From Dipteris shenzhenensis (lineage: Eukaryota; Polypodiophyta; Polypodiopsida; Gleicheniales): a stretch of 64,000 nt of DNA. The position numbers and the translations under genes are program-made. Below the pieces are notes generated by a model. That model saw only the letters and a program-made list of their open reading frames with translations, was not told where the DNA came from and ran no database searches. Where the stretch lies: the NCBI GenBank assembly GCA_047967505.1, contig CM106541.1; one strand, given 5' to 3'. Shown piece by piece: positions 23,543 to 35,034 of this stretch (its first letter is position 1; every line of letters starts with the position of its first letter).

Positions 23543-23630
23543 CTCTCTTTTGTAGGGCCAGTCCACTACACCGAGCGGGACATAGTCTCTCTTTTGTGGG
23601 CCCAGTCCACTACACCGAGCGGGACATACT
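23543..23630 (+). repeat. 44-bp tandem duplication in E2 central region
   Basis: CTCTCTTTTGT followed by CAGTCCACTACACCGAGCGG occurs at 23,543 and again at 23,587. E1 has a single copy near 16,718-16,760. The duplicated block contains CCGAGCGGGACATA and may be a promoter element that gained a second copy. Confidence 0.85.
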
Positions 23631-23939
23631 TTTACAGGTAAGTGCTTCCTCTTCTTTCCATTTAAGCTTTTTGTTATTTGCATTGGCCTGCAGCTAGCGC
23701 CTTAAGTGCTAGCTGCAGTGATGGGCGTAGGAACCCTCTCTTCCCCCTTCTCTTTTTCTCATTTTCCCCCTTCTCTTTTTTCCCTCTTCTCTTATTCTCT
23801 CTTTTCCCCTTCTCTCTTTCCCCCTCTCTCTTTTCCCTTCTCTCTTTCCTTTCCCCCTTATTCTCTATTTCCGCATCCCTCTTATTCTCTTATGCTTATG
23901 CTTCTCTCATTCCCCCTTCTCTATTTCCCCCTTCTCTCA

Positions 23940-26900
23940 TTCGCATAAGCTTCTCTCATTCTCTTTTTCCGCATGACCATAAGCATGAGCTTATGCTTAT
24001 GCTTATGCATAAGCATAAGCATAAGCATAAGCATAAGCTCATGCTTATGCTCATTCATGAGCATGAGCTTATGCGTAAGTTTCCGCATAAGCTCCTTCTC
24101 TCATTCCGCATAAGCTCCTTCTCTATTTTCGCATGAGCATAAGCATGAGCTTATGCTTATGCTTATGCTTAAGCATAAGCATAAGCATAAGCTCATGCTT
24201 ATGCTCATTCATGAGCATGAGCTTATGCGTAAGTTTCCGCATAAGCTTATGCGGAAATAGAGAATGAGAGAAGCTTATGCTTCTCTCATTCTCTTTTTCC
24301 GCATAAGCTCCTTCTCTCATTCCGCATAAGCTCCTTCTCTATTTCCGCATGAGCATAAGCATGAGCTTATGCTTATGCTTATGCTTAAGCATAAGCATAA
24401 GCATAAGCTCATGCTTATGCTCATTCATGAGCATGAGCTTATGCGTAAGTTTCCGCAAGAGCTTATGCGGAAATAGAGAATGAGAGAAGCATATGCTTCT
24501 CTCATTCTCTATTTCCGCATAAGCTCTTGCGGAAACTTACGCATAAGCTCATGCTCATGAATGAGCATAAGCATGAGCTTATGCTTATGCTTATGCTTAA
24601 GCATAAGCATAAGCATAAGCTCATGCTTATGCTCATGCGGAAATAGAGAAGGAGCTTATGCGGAATGAGAGAAGGAGCCTTATGCGGAAATAGAGAATGA
24701 GAGAAGCATACTTATGCGGAAATAGAGAATGAGAGAAGCATATGCTTCTCTCATTCTCTTTTTCCGCATAAGCTCCTTCTCTCATTCCGCATAAGCTCCT
24801 TCTCTATTTCCACATGAGCATAAGCATGATCATATGCTTATGCTTATGCTTAAGCATAAGCATAAGCATAAGCTCATGCTTATGCTCATTCATGAGCATG
24901 AGCTCGGAAATAGAGAAGGAGCTTATGCAGAATGAGAGAAGGAGCTTATGCGGAAAAAGAGAATGAGAGAAGCATAAGCTTCTCTCATTCTCTATTTCCG
25001 CATAAGCTTATGCGTAAGTTTATGCGGAAATAGAGCATGAGCTTATGCGTAAGTTTCCGCATAAGCTCCTTCTCTCATTCCGCATAAGCTCCTTCTCTAT
25101 TTCTGCATGAGCATAAGCATGAGTTTATGCTCATTCATGAGCATGAGCTTATGCGTAAGTTTCCGCAAGAGCTTATGCGGAAATAGAGAATGAGAGAAGC
25201 ATATGCTTCTCTCATTCTCTTTTTCCGCATAAGCTCCTTCTCTCATTCCGCATAAGCTCCTTCTCTATTTCCGCATGAGCATAAGCATGAGCATATGCTT
25301 ATGCTTATGCTTAAGCATAAGCATAAGCATAAGCTCATGCTTATGCTCATTCATGAGCATGAGCGTATGCGTAAGTTTCCGCATAAGCTTATGCGGAAAT
25401 AGAGAATGAGAGAAGCTTATGCTTCTCTCATTCTCTTTTTCCGCATAAGCTCCTTCTCTCATTCCGCATAAGCTCCTTCTCGATTTCCGCATGAGCTTAT
25501 GCTCATTCATGAGCATGAGCTTATGCGTAAGTTTTCGATTAAGCTTATGCGGAAATAGAGAATGAGAGAAGCTTATGCTTCTCTCATTCTCTTTTTCCGC
25601 ATAAGCTCCTTCTCTCATTCCGCATAAGCTCCTTCTCTATTTCCGCATGAGCATAAGCATGAGCTTATGCTTATGCTTATGCATAAGCTCATGCTTATGC
25701 TCATTCATGAGCATGAGCTTATGCGGAAGTTTCCGCAAGAGCTTATGCGGAAATAGAGAATGAGAGAAGCATATGCTTCTCTCATTCTCTTTTTCCGCAT
25801 AAGCTCCTTCTCTCATTCCGCATAAGCTCCTTCTCTATTTCCGCATGAGCATAAGCATGAGCTTATGCTTATGCTTATGCTTATGCTTAAGCATAAGCTC
25901 ATGCTTATGCTCATGCGGAAATAGAGAAGGAGCTTATGCGGAATGAGAGAAGGAGCTTGTCATGAGCTTATGCGCAAGTTTCCGCAAGAGCTTATGCGCA
26001 AGTTTCTGCAAGTTTCCGCAAGTTTCTGCAAGCATAAGCATAAGCATAAGCATAAGCTCATGCTTATGCTCATGCAAGTTTCCGCAAGTTTCCGCATGAG
26101 CTCCTTCTCTTATTCCGCATAAGCTCCTTCTCTTTTTCCGCATAAGCTCCTTCTCTATTTTCGCATGAGCATAAGCATAAGCATAAGCTCATGCTTATGC
26201 TCATTCATGAGCATGAGCTTATGCGCAAGTTTCCGCAAGAGCTTATGCGGAAATAGAGAATGAGAGAAGCATATGCTTCTCTCATTCTCTTTTTCCGCAT
26301 AAGCTCCTTCTCTCATTCTGCATAAGCTCCTTCTCTATTTCCGCATGAGCATAAGCATGAGCTTATGCTTATGCTTATGCATGAGCATGAGCTTATGCTC
26401 ATGCATGAGCATGAGCTTATGCGCAAGTTTCCGCAAGAGCTTATGCGCAAGTTTCCGCAAGTTTCTGCAAGAGGATGAGCTTATGCTTCTCTCCTTCTCT
26501 ATTTCCGCATATGCGGAAACATGAGCATAAGCTCATGCTCACCCATGAGCATCTGCATAAGCTCATGCGGAAAAAGAGAAGGAGCTTATGCGGAAATAGA
26601 GAATGAGTTTCCGCATAAGCTCTTTCTCTTTTTCCGCATAAGCTCTTTCTCTTTCTCTTTTGCGTGAGCATATGCGGAAATAGAGAATGAGAGAAGCTTA
26701 TGCTTCTCTCCTCCTCTATTTTCGCATATGCGGAAACATGAGCATAAGCTCATGCTCACCCATGAGCATAAGCATAAGCTCATGCGGAAAAAGAGAAGGA
26801 GCTTATGCGGAAATAGAGAATGAGAGATGCTTCTCTCCTTTTCTTTTTCTGCATAAGCTCCTTCTCTTTTTCCGCATGAGCATAAGCATGCGGAAACTCA

Positions 26901-27060
26901 TCCTTCTCATGCTTATGCTCATGCATGTGCATGAGCTTATGCTTAAGTTTCCGCATAAGCTCATGCTTATGCGTGAGCTTATGCGGAAATAGAGAATGAG
27001 AGAAGCATAAGCTCATTCTCTATTTCTGCATAAGCTCATTCTCTATTTCCCCCTTCTCTC
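23940..27060. repeat. E2 palindromic minisatellite, ~3.1 kb
   Basis: The array uses GCATAAGCATGAGCTTATGC, TTCCGCATAAGCTCCTTCTC and AGAGAATGAGAGAAGC words in both orientations, with higher-order units of several hundred bases recurring from about 24,120 to 25,900. It is roughly twice the length of the E1 array. It lies between the tnp2 and Transposase_24-type genes and ends in a CT-rich block before 27,200. Reading frames inside are repeat artefacts. Confidence 0.9.
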
Positions 27061-27291
27061 ATTCTCTATTTTCCCTCATCTCTTTCCCTTTCTCTCATTC
27101 TCTATTTCCTCATTCTCATTCTTTTCTTTCCTTTACATCTTCTTTTCCTCTTATCTTTCCCTCTTCTTTCCCTCTTTCCTTTCCCTCTTCTTTCCTTTCC
27201 CTCTTCTTTCTTCTTGCCTATGCCTATGCCTATGAGAATGCTCATGTTTGTTTATTTGTTTTCTGTTTTCGTGTTTGTGTCTATGTTAGAC

Positions 27292-28867
27292 ATGGGATCA
27301 CGTCGCTCATCGGACGAGTACGGACAGCCTCGCAGGAGGAGAGCTCACGATCTATATGCTCCAGAGGACTTTGATTCCTCTCAGGCGACTACCCCGAGGA
27401 CTACCCCTGGTCCGACTCCTCTCGGTCCTAGCACTGTGACTACCCCTGGTCCGACCCCTCTTCCACGTAGCACTGCGACTACCCCTCAGGGGACTCCTTT
27501 GCTAGCCGCGCATGGCTTTGTTGGGACTCCCGACGAGTTTGTAGCGTAGATGAGCGATGAGGAGGCAGCGAGATTCTTCTCTCTGCTCTCTCAGAGGACC
27601 TCCACAATTCCTTCCCCTACACCGACGGGTGGACGTACAGCCTAGCCATCCCCTCGCGCCCCTTCGACCGCGGGATCATCACCTGCGCATGCCTCCCGCA
27701 AGGGAAGGAAGAGTAGGATGGGCGGCTCATGTTGTGCTGACTCAGGAGATGTAGACGAGTCAGCACACTCACGCTCCTTTAGGTCTCCACTTGGTCCGGA
27801 GACACAGTATCAGTCAGGTCCCTTTCCCTCTCCTACTCCCACAGCTACTCCTCGATCCGGAAGCGGTCGCGCAGCTTCCACTCCTTCAGACTCTGCTACC
27901 GTCAGTCCCCCTTACTCATCAGGGGATCTCTCCTATCAAATCACATCTGCCGGAGAGATAATAGAAGACAAAAAGGGAAAAGCAGTGATGGCCGCCATGA
28001 GGCGGTTGATGAGTCATCACTTCAAGAGCGGCATAAATATCGATTGGCGGTATCAAGATGGCCAAAAGAAGCAGGCGGTGATCGATGAGTTAAAACAAAG
28101 ATATCCTAATCCGCCAAATGTAGAGTTTAATAACAGTTATATGCTCGAGCGCATGGGTTTGGTCCTAAAGCATCGCAGATCAACCATGCGTACTTCCATT
28201 ACAAAGGGGTTGGCTAAACCCAGCTGGGCAGACAAAGCTGATTGGAAGTACTTCAAGAAGCAACATAGGGACCATCCTGAAATGTTCGAGGGTCAGAGGA
28301 GGGCTGCGAAGAGATGGCTGGATGTCGTAGCTACTTCGCACTTTGGTGCAGGCGGACGGTATGCGTTCGAGGCAACCGTGGTAAGTTTACTTCTTTCCAT
28401 TTAATGTATTGTTCTATTTGTTTTACTTACATATTACATGCACTTTAGCTAACTCTAACTCTCGTAAATTGGATCCACAGCAAGCTGCGATGGGTCATCT
28501 TCCTACGGATGCAGAGACGCGACGCGCATTTCGGATAGGAACCAAGCCGTGGTTCATTGAGCAAGAGGCAATGGGAGCGACAGTCGATTGGGCTGAGGTG
28601 GCTGCTCGCACGGTATAAGTTTACTCCTACTTGTAATCTCACTTTTTAATTTAAGTTCCAATCTAATTTTCGATTTATATGGTTCACTCTCAGGGTCAAA
28701 GCTCAAGCGTCCCATCATCAGAGACGAGCGATCAACAGGGGCAAGGATCGGACGCAGGTGCCGATGACGAGGGAGAAGACGCAGGTGTCGGGGACGAGGG
28801 AGAAGATGCAGGTGCCGAGGACCAGGGAACAGCCCAACAAGACGATTCGGATTCGGATTCGGATTAG
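27292..28867 (+). pseudogene. E2 Transposase_24 (Ptta/En/Spm)-type gene, broken
   Basis: There are three exons: 27,292-28,380, 28,481-28,612 and 28,695-28,867. The start ATG is in MGSRRSSDEYGQ. The N-terminal half is rich in TTPGPTPL-type repeats. The core includes GEIIEDKKGKAVMAAMRRL, RYPNPPN, KADWKYFKKQHRDHPEMFEG and SHFGAGGRYAFEA. Exon 3 encodes an acidic Glu-Asp-Ala-Gly tail ending in a Ser-Asp run. TAG stops at 27,547 and 27,644 replace codons that are CAA and CAG in E1. The C-terminal core, with Trp codons lost in E1, is intact here. It diverges from the tnp2 gene across the minisatellite and ends about 550 bp from the element end. Confidence 0.9.
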
Positions 28868-29069
28868 TAGTGGTAGTAGCATTTTTCATATCCGCTCGTT
28901 AGAGCCATTTTGTATCGCCCTTTCACAGGGTAATTTTGTTTCAAACACAGTTGTATATGTATATGCATTTCTTCCTCATCGTTCATAAGAACAATTTTGT
29001 ATCACCCTGCAAGCAAGGGAAATTTTGTTATAAAAAACTTTTTTTTGTAATTACAAAAAAAAAAAAAAG

Positions 29070-29122
29070 GGTTAGTGGGGCTAAACAGGGCCAAAAGGAA
29101 GCCCTGTTTAGCCCCACTAACC
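29070..29122. repeat. E2 perfect 22-bp-stem hairpin
   Basis: The arms at 29,070-29,091 and 29,101-29,122 are exact inverse copies (GGTTAGTGGGGCTAAACAGG then GC) around CAAAAGGAA, flanked by A and T runs. E1 has an imperfect copy at 12,893-12,945. Position after the gene suggests a transcript-end or small-RNA role, which is not shown. Confidence 0.88.
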
Positions 29123-29144
29123 ATTTTTTTTAACTTCTGTTAAT

Positions 29145-29300
29145 CGTCGCTATATAGCGACGTTTACCAGTGTCGCTATATAGCGACGATTAACAGAGTC
29201 GCTATATAGCGACGTTTTTATCATCGCTATATAGCGACGTTTACATCGTCGCTATATAGCGACGATTAACAGCGTCGCTATATAGCGACGGTTTATAGCG
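29145..29300. repeat. E2 right subterminal palindrome cluster
   Basis: Six copies of the GTCGCTATATAGCGAC-type palindrome (some altered) are separated by GTTTACCAGT-like linkers. This matches the E1 left cluster in mirror image. Confidence 0.85.
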
Positions 29301-29422
29301 ACGCTCCTTTTCCGACGATTTTAATGACTTTTATAGCGACCTTTGCGCCCGTGAAAAAAAAAATTTTAATGTAAAAAGCGTCGGTATTTCCGTCGGAAAA
29401 TGGCCTATGCCTTGTAGTGTAG

Positions 29423-32400
29423 GATGTCTAAACTACATGCTTGTCTCTCAATCTTGAATCTACAAGTACAGTATGGGTGGTCGGATACAAGTGTCTCGGC
29501 CTTAATGAGGTTAGCCCTTGCATTAATTTGACTCATTATTTGGATATTGTTTGTTTTGAGAATCATCATTTGGATAGTGTTTTTGTCATAGGTTGCTCTA
29601 GAAGATGTTGCCTGCACCAAATACCATGCCCGCATCAAGAGATGAAGCGAAAAAGATGCTAACAACGGTGGGTATGGATTATGATACCATCCATGCTTGC
29701 TGTAATGATTGTATTCTCTTTCGTCGTGAGCATGGAGATTTGGCTAGTTGTCCAAAGTGTGGGGAACAATGATATAAAGATGACTTGTAGGATGAGCAGA
29801 TACCGGTAAAGGTCTTAAGACACTTTCCCATCATTGCAAGAATACAACACATGTTTCGATGCAAATTCATAGCGGAGTTGATGACATGGCATGCATCTCA
29901 TCGGTCCACTGATCACACATTGAGGATTCCCGCAGATTGTGCAGCTTGGAAGCACATAGATAGTCAGTGGCTGGACTTTGCGAGGGAGCCACGCAACTTA
30001 CATCTTGGGCTAGTTGTGGACAGTGTGAATCCTTTCGGGTTACGCTCAACATCTTGGTCGACATGGCCCATAGTCGTGGTGAATTACAATATCCCACCAT
30101 GGCTAACAATAAAAAAGGGACACCTCATGCTTGCACTACTTGTGCCAGGAAAGTACAAGGCAAAAAACATGGACGTGTACATGGCACCTTTGATAGAGGA
30201 GTTACAGATATTATGGAGAGGAGTGCAGGTCTTTGATATTTCCAGAGCTCCTAGACATACCAATGATATTTTGGTCAGGGTTATCTTGATGTGGACCATG
30301 CATGACTACCCAGGATATGGAGAGTGCACAGGTACGTGGTTGTGTCTTTACATGTACAATGAGGGATTATGCTTTTTTTACTCTCTTTTGCATGCATGTC
30401 TTGTACTAACACATTCATGCACGCGTGCAGGACTTGTTACAAGTGGGTACCATGCTTGTCCTGTTTGTGGACCGTGTTTGTGGACCGGCTCTGAAATCGC
30501 TTGCACGCTACTCCAAACATATGAGGAAAAATGTTTATGTAGGTCATGCTCGATACCTTCCGCTCGACCATCTCGCACGTGGAGGTCAGCTTGATCCACC
30601 ACCATCATATTTCAAGGCAAGTGATTGGATTCAAGCTTGGAGGGTGAATGGAGAGGAACCTCCTCCTGGTATGAAGAGGCTATCGATCTTTCACGAGCTT
30701 TCTTATTGGGGTCAGTTACAAATCAATCATCTCTTGGATCCCATGCATATCTTCAAGAATGTGGGGGCTACTATTTGGGCACACTTGGTTGGTTCCAAGG
30801 ACTCGAGAGGAGTGCGAGAAGACTTGCGTGCTATGAAAAGGATGTCTCGTTTGTGGCCCCAAGTGCATGCTTCGGGAAAAGTGGATCCTCTCTATGAGGG
30901 AGGAGGCAGCGGTCAAGGCAGACATTGCCTCTTTTCAAACATCGACAGGGTACATGCGCTGCTTGAAAGGAGCATTTTCAAAGGACAATAAGCTTAGTGG
31001 CCTCAAGTCCCATGATTGGCACAAGGTCTTACAGGTATTCTAAGTAGAATTAGTGTACTGATAACAGTGTTGCGTTAGCGTAATTATTATTATGTTATAT
31101 TGTTGACATGACTTCATTGTTGCTTTGATAGTTCATCCTCCCAATTACAATAAAAGGGTGCTTACAAGAAGATGTTAGAAATGCTATATTCAAGATCTGT
31201 GGTATTGTGAGGTATGCTTACTATCAAATCGCATTATGTATTTTCTTCATGGACATGTGAAATAGGTGGATATCTCAAATATCTTACATATGCATGGACA
31301 TGTAAAATAGGTGGATATCTCAAAAAGAGATCTCTATATCGAGCATCGAGAAGGCTAGGGTGGAATCCATCAAAGCCGTGTGCTTGCTTGAGAAGCACTT
31401 TCCCTCGAGCATTATGACAACTCAAGTCCACTTGCTTGTGCACATAGTTGATGAGGTGGCTATAGCAAGTACCGTTCATAGTCGATGGATGTTTTTTCTC
31501 GAGCGGTTTATGAAAACTTTAAAGGGGTTTGTAAGACAAAGAGCAAGACCGGAAGCAAGCATGGCAGAGGGATGGCTTGTGCAAGAGTCATTAGTATATA
31601 TCACAGAGTTTCTTGCATCCACGGATTCTGATATGCCGCAAGCTTGGCACAACAAGGATGATGATCGCATCATTGGCGAGGTTCCCCAAGGAAAAGGGAT
31701 TGAAAGACAGATGAGCGAAGAGCAAATGGAGAAATTCAATAAGTTTTGTATCCTCAATAGCCCTGAGATGCAGAAGTGGATTGAGAGATATGAAGTGGCC
31801 AAAGCAGAAAGAATTAATGCAAGGACGAGATTCAAAGTAATGTACAGGCGATCACAACCATCTCCACGAGATCTCGCTCTTCTCCCTACTCACATGTCAC
31901 TTGATTGGCTACAACTGGCTCTATGTAAAGCCGAACGTGGTGGAGAGACAATAAACAAGCACAAGCGAGAGTTATCATCTGGATGTATGGTGCATGTAAG
32001 TTTCTTATCTCTTGATGTAATTAAGTAATTATTTGTGGCAATATATGCTATAGAATAGGTGCATCTTCATTGTTTTAATGATGCTCTTTTACAGTACAAA
32101 AAGTACAGTGCATTATGGTCATATGGATGACATTTTTGCATGGAACGCATCAATTCAAAGAGAGTCACGTATGATTGTGGAGTCATGGCTAACTTCACAT
32201 AAGATAGCCGAGCAAGTGCTTCGGATACCAATCTTCTCTCCTCACAGTTGGATTATTGTGGAACCATACGTGTGGAACCGTACGCGACATCTATGAAATT
32301 GATTTCAGACGATTTACTATTTTCATTCTTGATGTAAAATGGTTTAGAAGTACTTACAACGGTCCCCATGCGACAGTGAGAAAAGATAGTAGCGGTCTCT

Positions 32401-32995
32401 TTGCAATAGACTCCACCAAACATTGGACCGATGAAAGTGATACTTTTGTTCTTCCCGAGCACTGTGAGCAGGTGCATACTAATGATTTAATTAGTCGAAG
32501 CTTTCGTTTTTAAAGTCCATTGATATATATATAATTGATGACATTTGGCACCCATCTTCAATATAGGTGGTTTTTCATCCGGATCGTTCTGATCCAAGAT
32601 GGTGGTACGTGATCCAAGTTGCACCACGAAGTAAGCAAATTTTTGAAGATCGAGATGTGGATATGGAGATGCCACTACCAATGCCAGATCCAATTGATGA
32701 ATCTAGCGAAGAAGATGTAGATCACCATATGAGCCAAGAGGAAGATGCGCATAATGACATTGCACGGGAGGAGGATGGAGATCACGATATTGATGAAGAA
32801 GACAACAATCATCAAGATCAATCACCACACTTAAGCTTTATTGAAGAAGATGATCAAATACTTTTAGTTGAACGTACGATGCTAGAGTACCATGATGATA
32901 TAGGAGATCAACTTGGTATAGAGTTGGAGATAGACTTACTTGGTGCCTTAGACTTGGCTCAAGATGAAACAGTTGATGTAAATGCTCTTATTTGA
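29423..32995 (+). pseudogene. E1 tnp2 gene, 3' part after the E2 insertion
   Basis: Exons are 29,423-29,509 (rest of exon 2), 29,592-30,331, 30,431-31,034, 31,132-31,211, ~31,310-31,995, 32,095-32,471 and 32,567-32,995. Domains follow the E2 copy: tnp2 core, DUF4218, DUF4216 and acidic tail ending VDVNALI. Breaks are TGA 29,770, TAG 29,788, a 13-bp duplication at about 30,470 (GTTTGTGGACCG repeated), a ~20-bp deletion at about 30,880, and TGA 32,128. The intron before DUF4218 holds a ~45-bp tandem duplication near 31,250-31,320. This copy keeps the NPFG reading frame that E2 lost. The gene is dead in at least six ways, counting the E2 insertion. Confidence 0.9.
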
Positions 32996-33184
32996 CTTTT
33001 CTCATCTCAAACTTGGACATGAATATATGAGCTTCAAAGGCTTGATGTACATGCTCTCATTTTTTTATTCTCTATGAGCTCAAACATGTATGAAAATTTA
33101 AAAAAATTTGTCATTGGAAAAAACTAACTTTTAAGGCCTATATAAAAAAAAAAACTCTGTAAAAACATCGCTATAATATTTTGT

Positions 33185-33292
33185 ATCAGTGTCACTATAT
33201 AGCAACTTTTGAAAGTCGCTATATAGCGACTTTTACAAAAGTCGCTCTATAGCGACTTTCAGCAACAGTCGCTATATAGCGACGATTTACGA
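33185..33292. repeat. E1 right subterminal palindrome cluster
   Basis: Four copies of the TCGCTATATAGCGA-type motif, two altered, lie about 90-195 bp inside the right end of E1. This matches the E2 left cluster. Confidence 0.82.
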
Positions 33293-33382
33293 AACCCGCT
33301 TTTCATACCGACGATTAACGCTAAGTGGGCACTAAACGTCGGTACGTAAACGTCGCAATAGGATCCGTGTGTAGTAGTGCAT

Positions 33383-34398
33383 GACATGAGCTCAGCGATA
33401 GATTTGCACTTGAATATATGTTGGATGCGAGGGATTATGGGAAAATGTCGTAGAACCTTACGAGGCATGTCCAAAGTTTTGAGATCTGCTCTATATCTTG
33501 CCTCTCCACAAGTAGGACACTCTCTTGCATCCTTATGTAGTCCACAAAACAAAATGCAATCGTTGACACATGCATGGATGCGCTTGTAATCTAATCCTCC
33601 AAGAGAGGTCACATGTTGCCTTGCCATATCTCTTGAGGTCGGTAATTTATTCTCCCTTGGAAGCATTTTACACAATAGCCTGCACGTGAAGACCATAAAT
33701 GAGGAAAAGCATTCGAGTAATTGACCCACTAGCATAATTCACCATGTTTGCAAAATAGACTTTAAAGCTTACTTGAGTAATGCATTCAAACTTGCATTGC
33801 TCCATCCATAGATGGTTTGCAAGTTTAGTAACTCAAGGGAGGCACGTAGAATAGAGAATGTGTACCCCTCAAACAATGGAGTGGATGCTGCGGTAAAAAG
33901 ATCATCCTGCTCCATGCGCTCATCCCTCCCTTGATGGACATATAAATCCCGCACCATATCATCAAACACCTCCTCCTCCACGGCTTCATGAGGTAATGGT
34001 GGAGGGCTACTATCACCATCACTCCATGCATCCATAACGGTCCCTCCTGAAGATCCCACCTCATATCGCCGATGCTTCGCCTCCTCACGGTGAGCATAGG
34101 GCAACATATGCGGGTGTGGCACTGCATCCTGTATCAAATTAAACCGGGATCATAACTCAAACATATGAACACCCATAGGTATCTCAATCAACCTTAACTT
34201 ACAAACCCTTACCATGTTTACGGTCGCATCCCATTCTCCATACTTTGAGATGTGATTGAGTGTAATCCTGCATGCATGATACATGTTTCCTCGACATTGA
34301 TCACACATACATTTGATTTTTTGCTCCAACCACATATTGCGATGGTGGATACGGAGGGATTCATCCTCACTGGAGCTACTTGTTTAAGATGAAGACAT
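33383..34398 (-). pseudogene. H1 tnp2 gene, N-terminal part
   Basis: On the minus strand exon 1 starts at 34,398 and encodes a Ser-rich start, then MWLEQKIKCMCDQC and HISKYGEWDATVNM. Exon 2 (~34,127-33,769) encodes PHPHMLPY, an acidic stretch and MEQDDLFTAASTPLFEG. Exon 3 (from ~33,680) encodes CKMLPRENKLPTSRDMARQ, HACVNDCILFCG, ECPTCGEARYRADL and FPIIPRIQHIFKCKSIAELM. It is cut at CAT by E1 and continues at 12,631. A TAA four codons after the start is TCA in sister H2. Compared with E1 and E2 it is a distinct tnp2 subfamily with the same architecture. Confidence 0.87.
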
Positions 34399-34454
34399 CC
34401 TACAAACAAACAACCCAAAAAATTTTGCTTTTCTTCAAATATTTAATTTTAAAC

Positions 34455-34625
34455 TCTATGGCGCGTCTAAAACCGCGTCTGTCTGTTCTGTGGTGCACGT
34501 CTACAAGCGCATCTAAAACTGCATCTGTTTGTTTTGTGATGCGCGTCTACAAGCGTGTCTAAAACCGCATCTGATCTGTGTATTTAGATGCGCATATAGA
34601 TGCATCTATAGACGCGGCTTTTAAA
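34455..34625. promoter_or_regulatory. H1 internal motif cluster upstream of tnp2
   Basis: Repeated GCGTCTAAAACCGC, GATGCGCATATAGATGC and GTCTATAGACGCG motifs lie 60-230 bp upstream of the tnp2 start. Related motifs fill the subterminal region at 36,995-37,270 and both equivalent regions of H2. Confidence 0.75.
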
Positions 34626-35034
34626 TCTGCTTTTAGCGCGCTCGCTTTGCTTTTTTTCATATTACTTATACTTCGCGCGGCTTGCTTGCTTCGCTATTAG
34701 CAGATCCACAGTTTTGATGCTTAAGAGGAAGGCACCCACACTTACTTCCAAGCTTACACTTAAGAGGAAGGTACCCACACTTACTTCCAAGCTTAAAGGA
34801 GAAGAGGGCGAACAAGGAAGAGAAGCAACTTTGAAAAAGGAGAAGAACCTTCTATACCTCTATCCAAGGTAAGTCCTTTTGCAGTTGATCTTATTTGGAA
34901 GTTTGCTCTCTTTGGATTTCTACTTTCTCGTATCCAACCAAAAAACGCATGATTTGGGTATCAGTGTTACGTTTTTGTGTCAGCGCATGTCCTTTTCTAC
35001 TTTTTAGAAAAGTCCGTCTATCGGAGCGGCATGT
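34626..35034. promoter_or_regulatory. H1 central intergenic region
   Basis: This lies between the divergent tnp2 and Transposase_24-type genes. A ~45-bp direct repeat (GGAAGG.ACCCACACTTACTT) occurs at about 34,728 and 34,768. A GTAAGT-like donor at 34,869 may mark a 5' leader intron of the plus-strand gene. There is no palindromic minisatellite here, unlike E1 and E2. Confidence 0.5.

Larger units (their letters stand above)
17947..29419. mobile_element. E2: CACTA element nested in E1, opposite orientation
   Basis: The left end is CACTACTACACACGCATCC (17,947). The right end is GGCCTATGCCTTGTAGTG (29,419). The target duplication is TAG (17,944-17,946 and 29,420-29,422). At 11,473 bp it is longer than E1 without inserts, mainly because its central palindromic array is about twice as long. 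Gene order and ends are those of E1 in mirror image: tnp2 on minus (22,633-18,362) and the Transposase_24-type gene on plus (27,292-28,867). Sequence identity with E1 is high throughout, so it is a close sister. Both genes are broken. A 247-bp MITE sits in its last tnp2 exon. Confidence 0.93.
12632..33379. mobile_element. E1: CACTA element with nested E2
   Basis: The left end is CACTACAAGGCATAGGCC at 12,632. The right end is GTGTGTAGTAGTG at 33,379. The 3-bp target duplication CAT (12,629-12,631 and 33,380-33,382) is confirmed by the uninterrupted sister sequence near 49,030, which reads GGAATGCCATGACATGAG. Only about the first seven terminal bases are inverted repeats; the two ends then differ. 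The total is 20,748 bp, or about 9.27 kb without E2. It carries a Transposase_24-type gene (minus, 14,715-13,155) and a tnp2 gene (plus, 17,463-32,995) interrupted by E2. Both are broken by stops or frameshifts, so E1 is not autonomous. Confidence 0.93.

Noticed and set aside
12632-33379. Two overlapping CACTA elements (12,632-29,419 and 17,947-33,379)
   Set aside because: Pairing ends by identical sequence gives impossible interleaving. Target duplications CAT and TAG and the uninterrupted paralogues show nesting with asymmetric ends.
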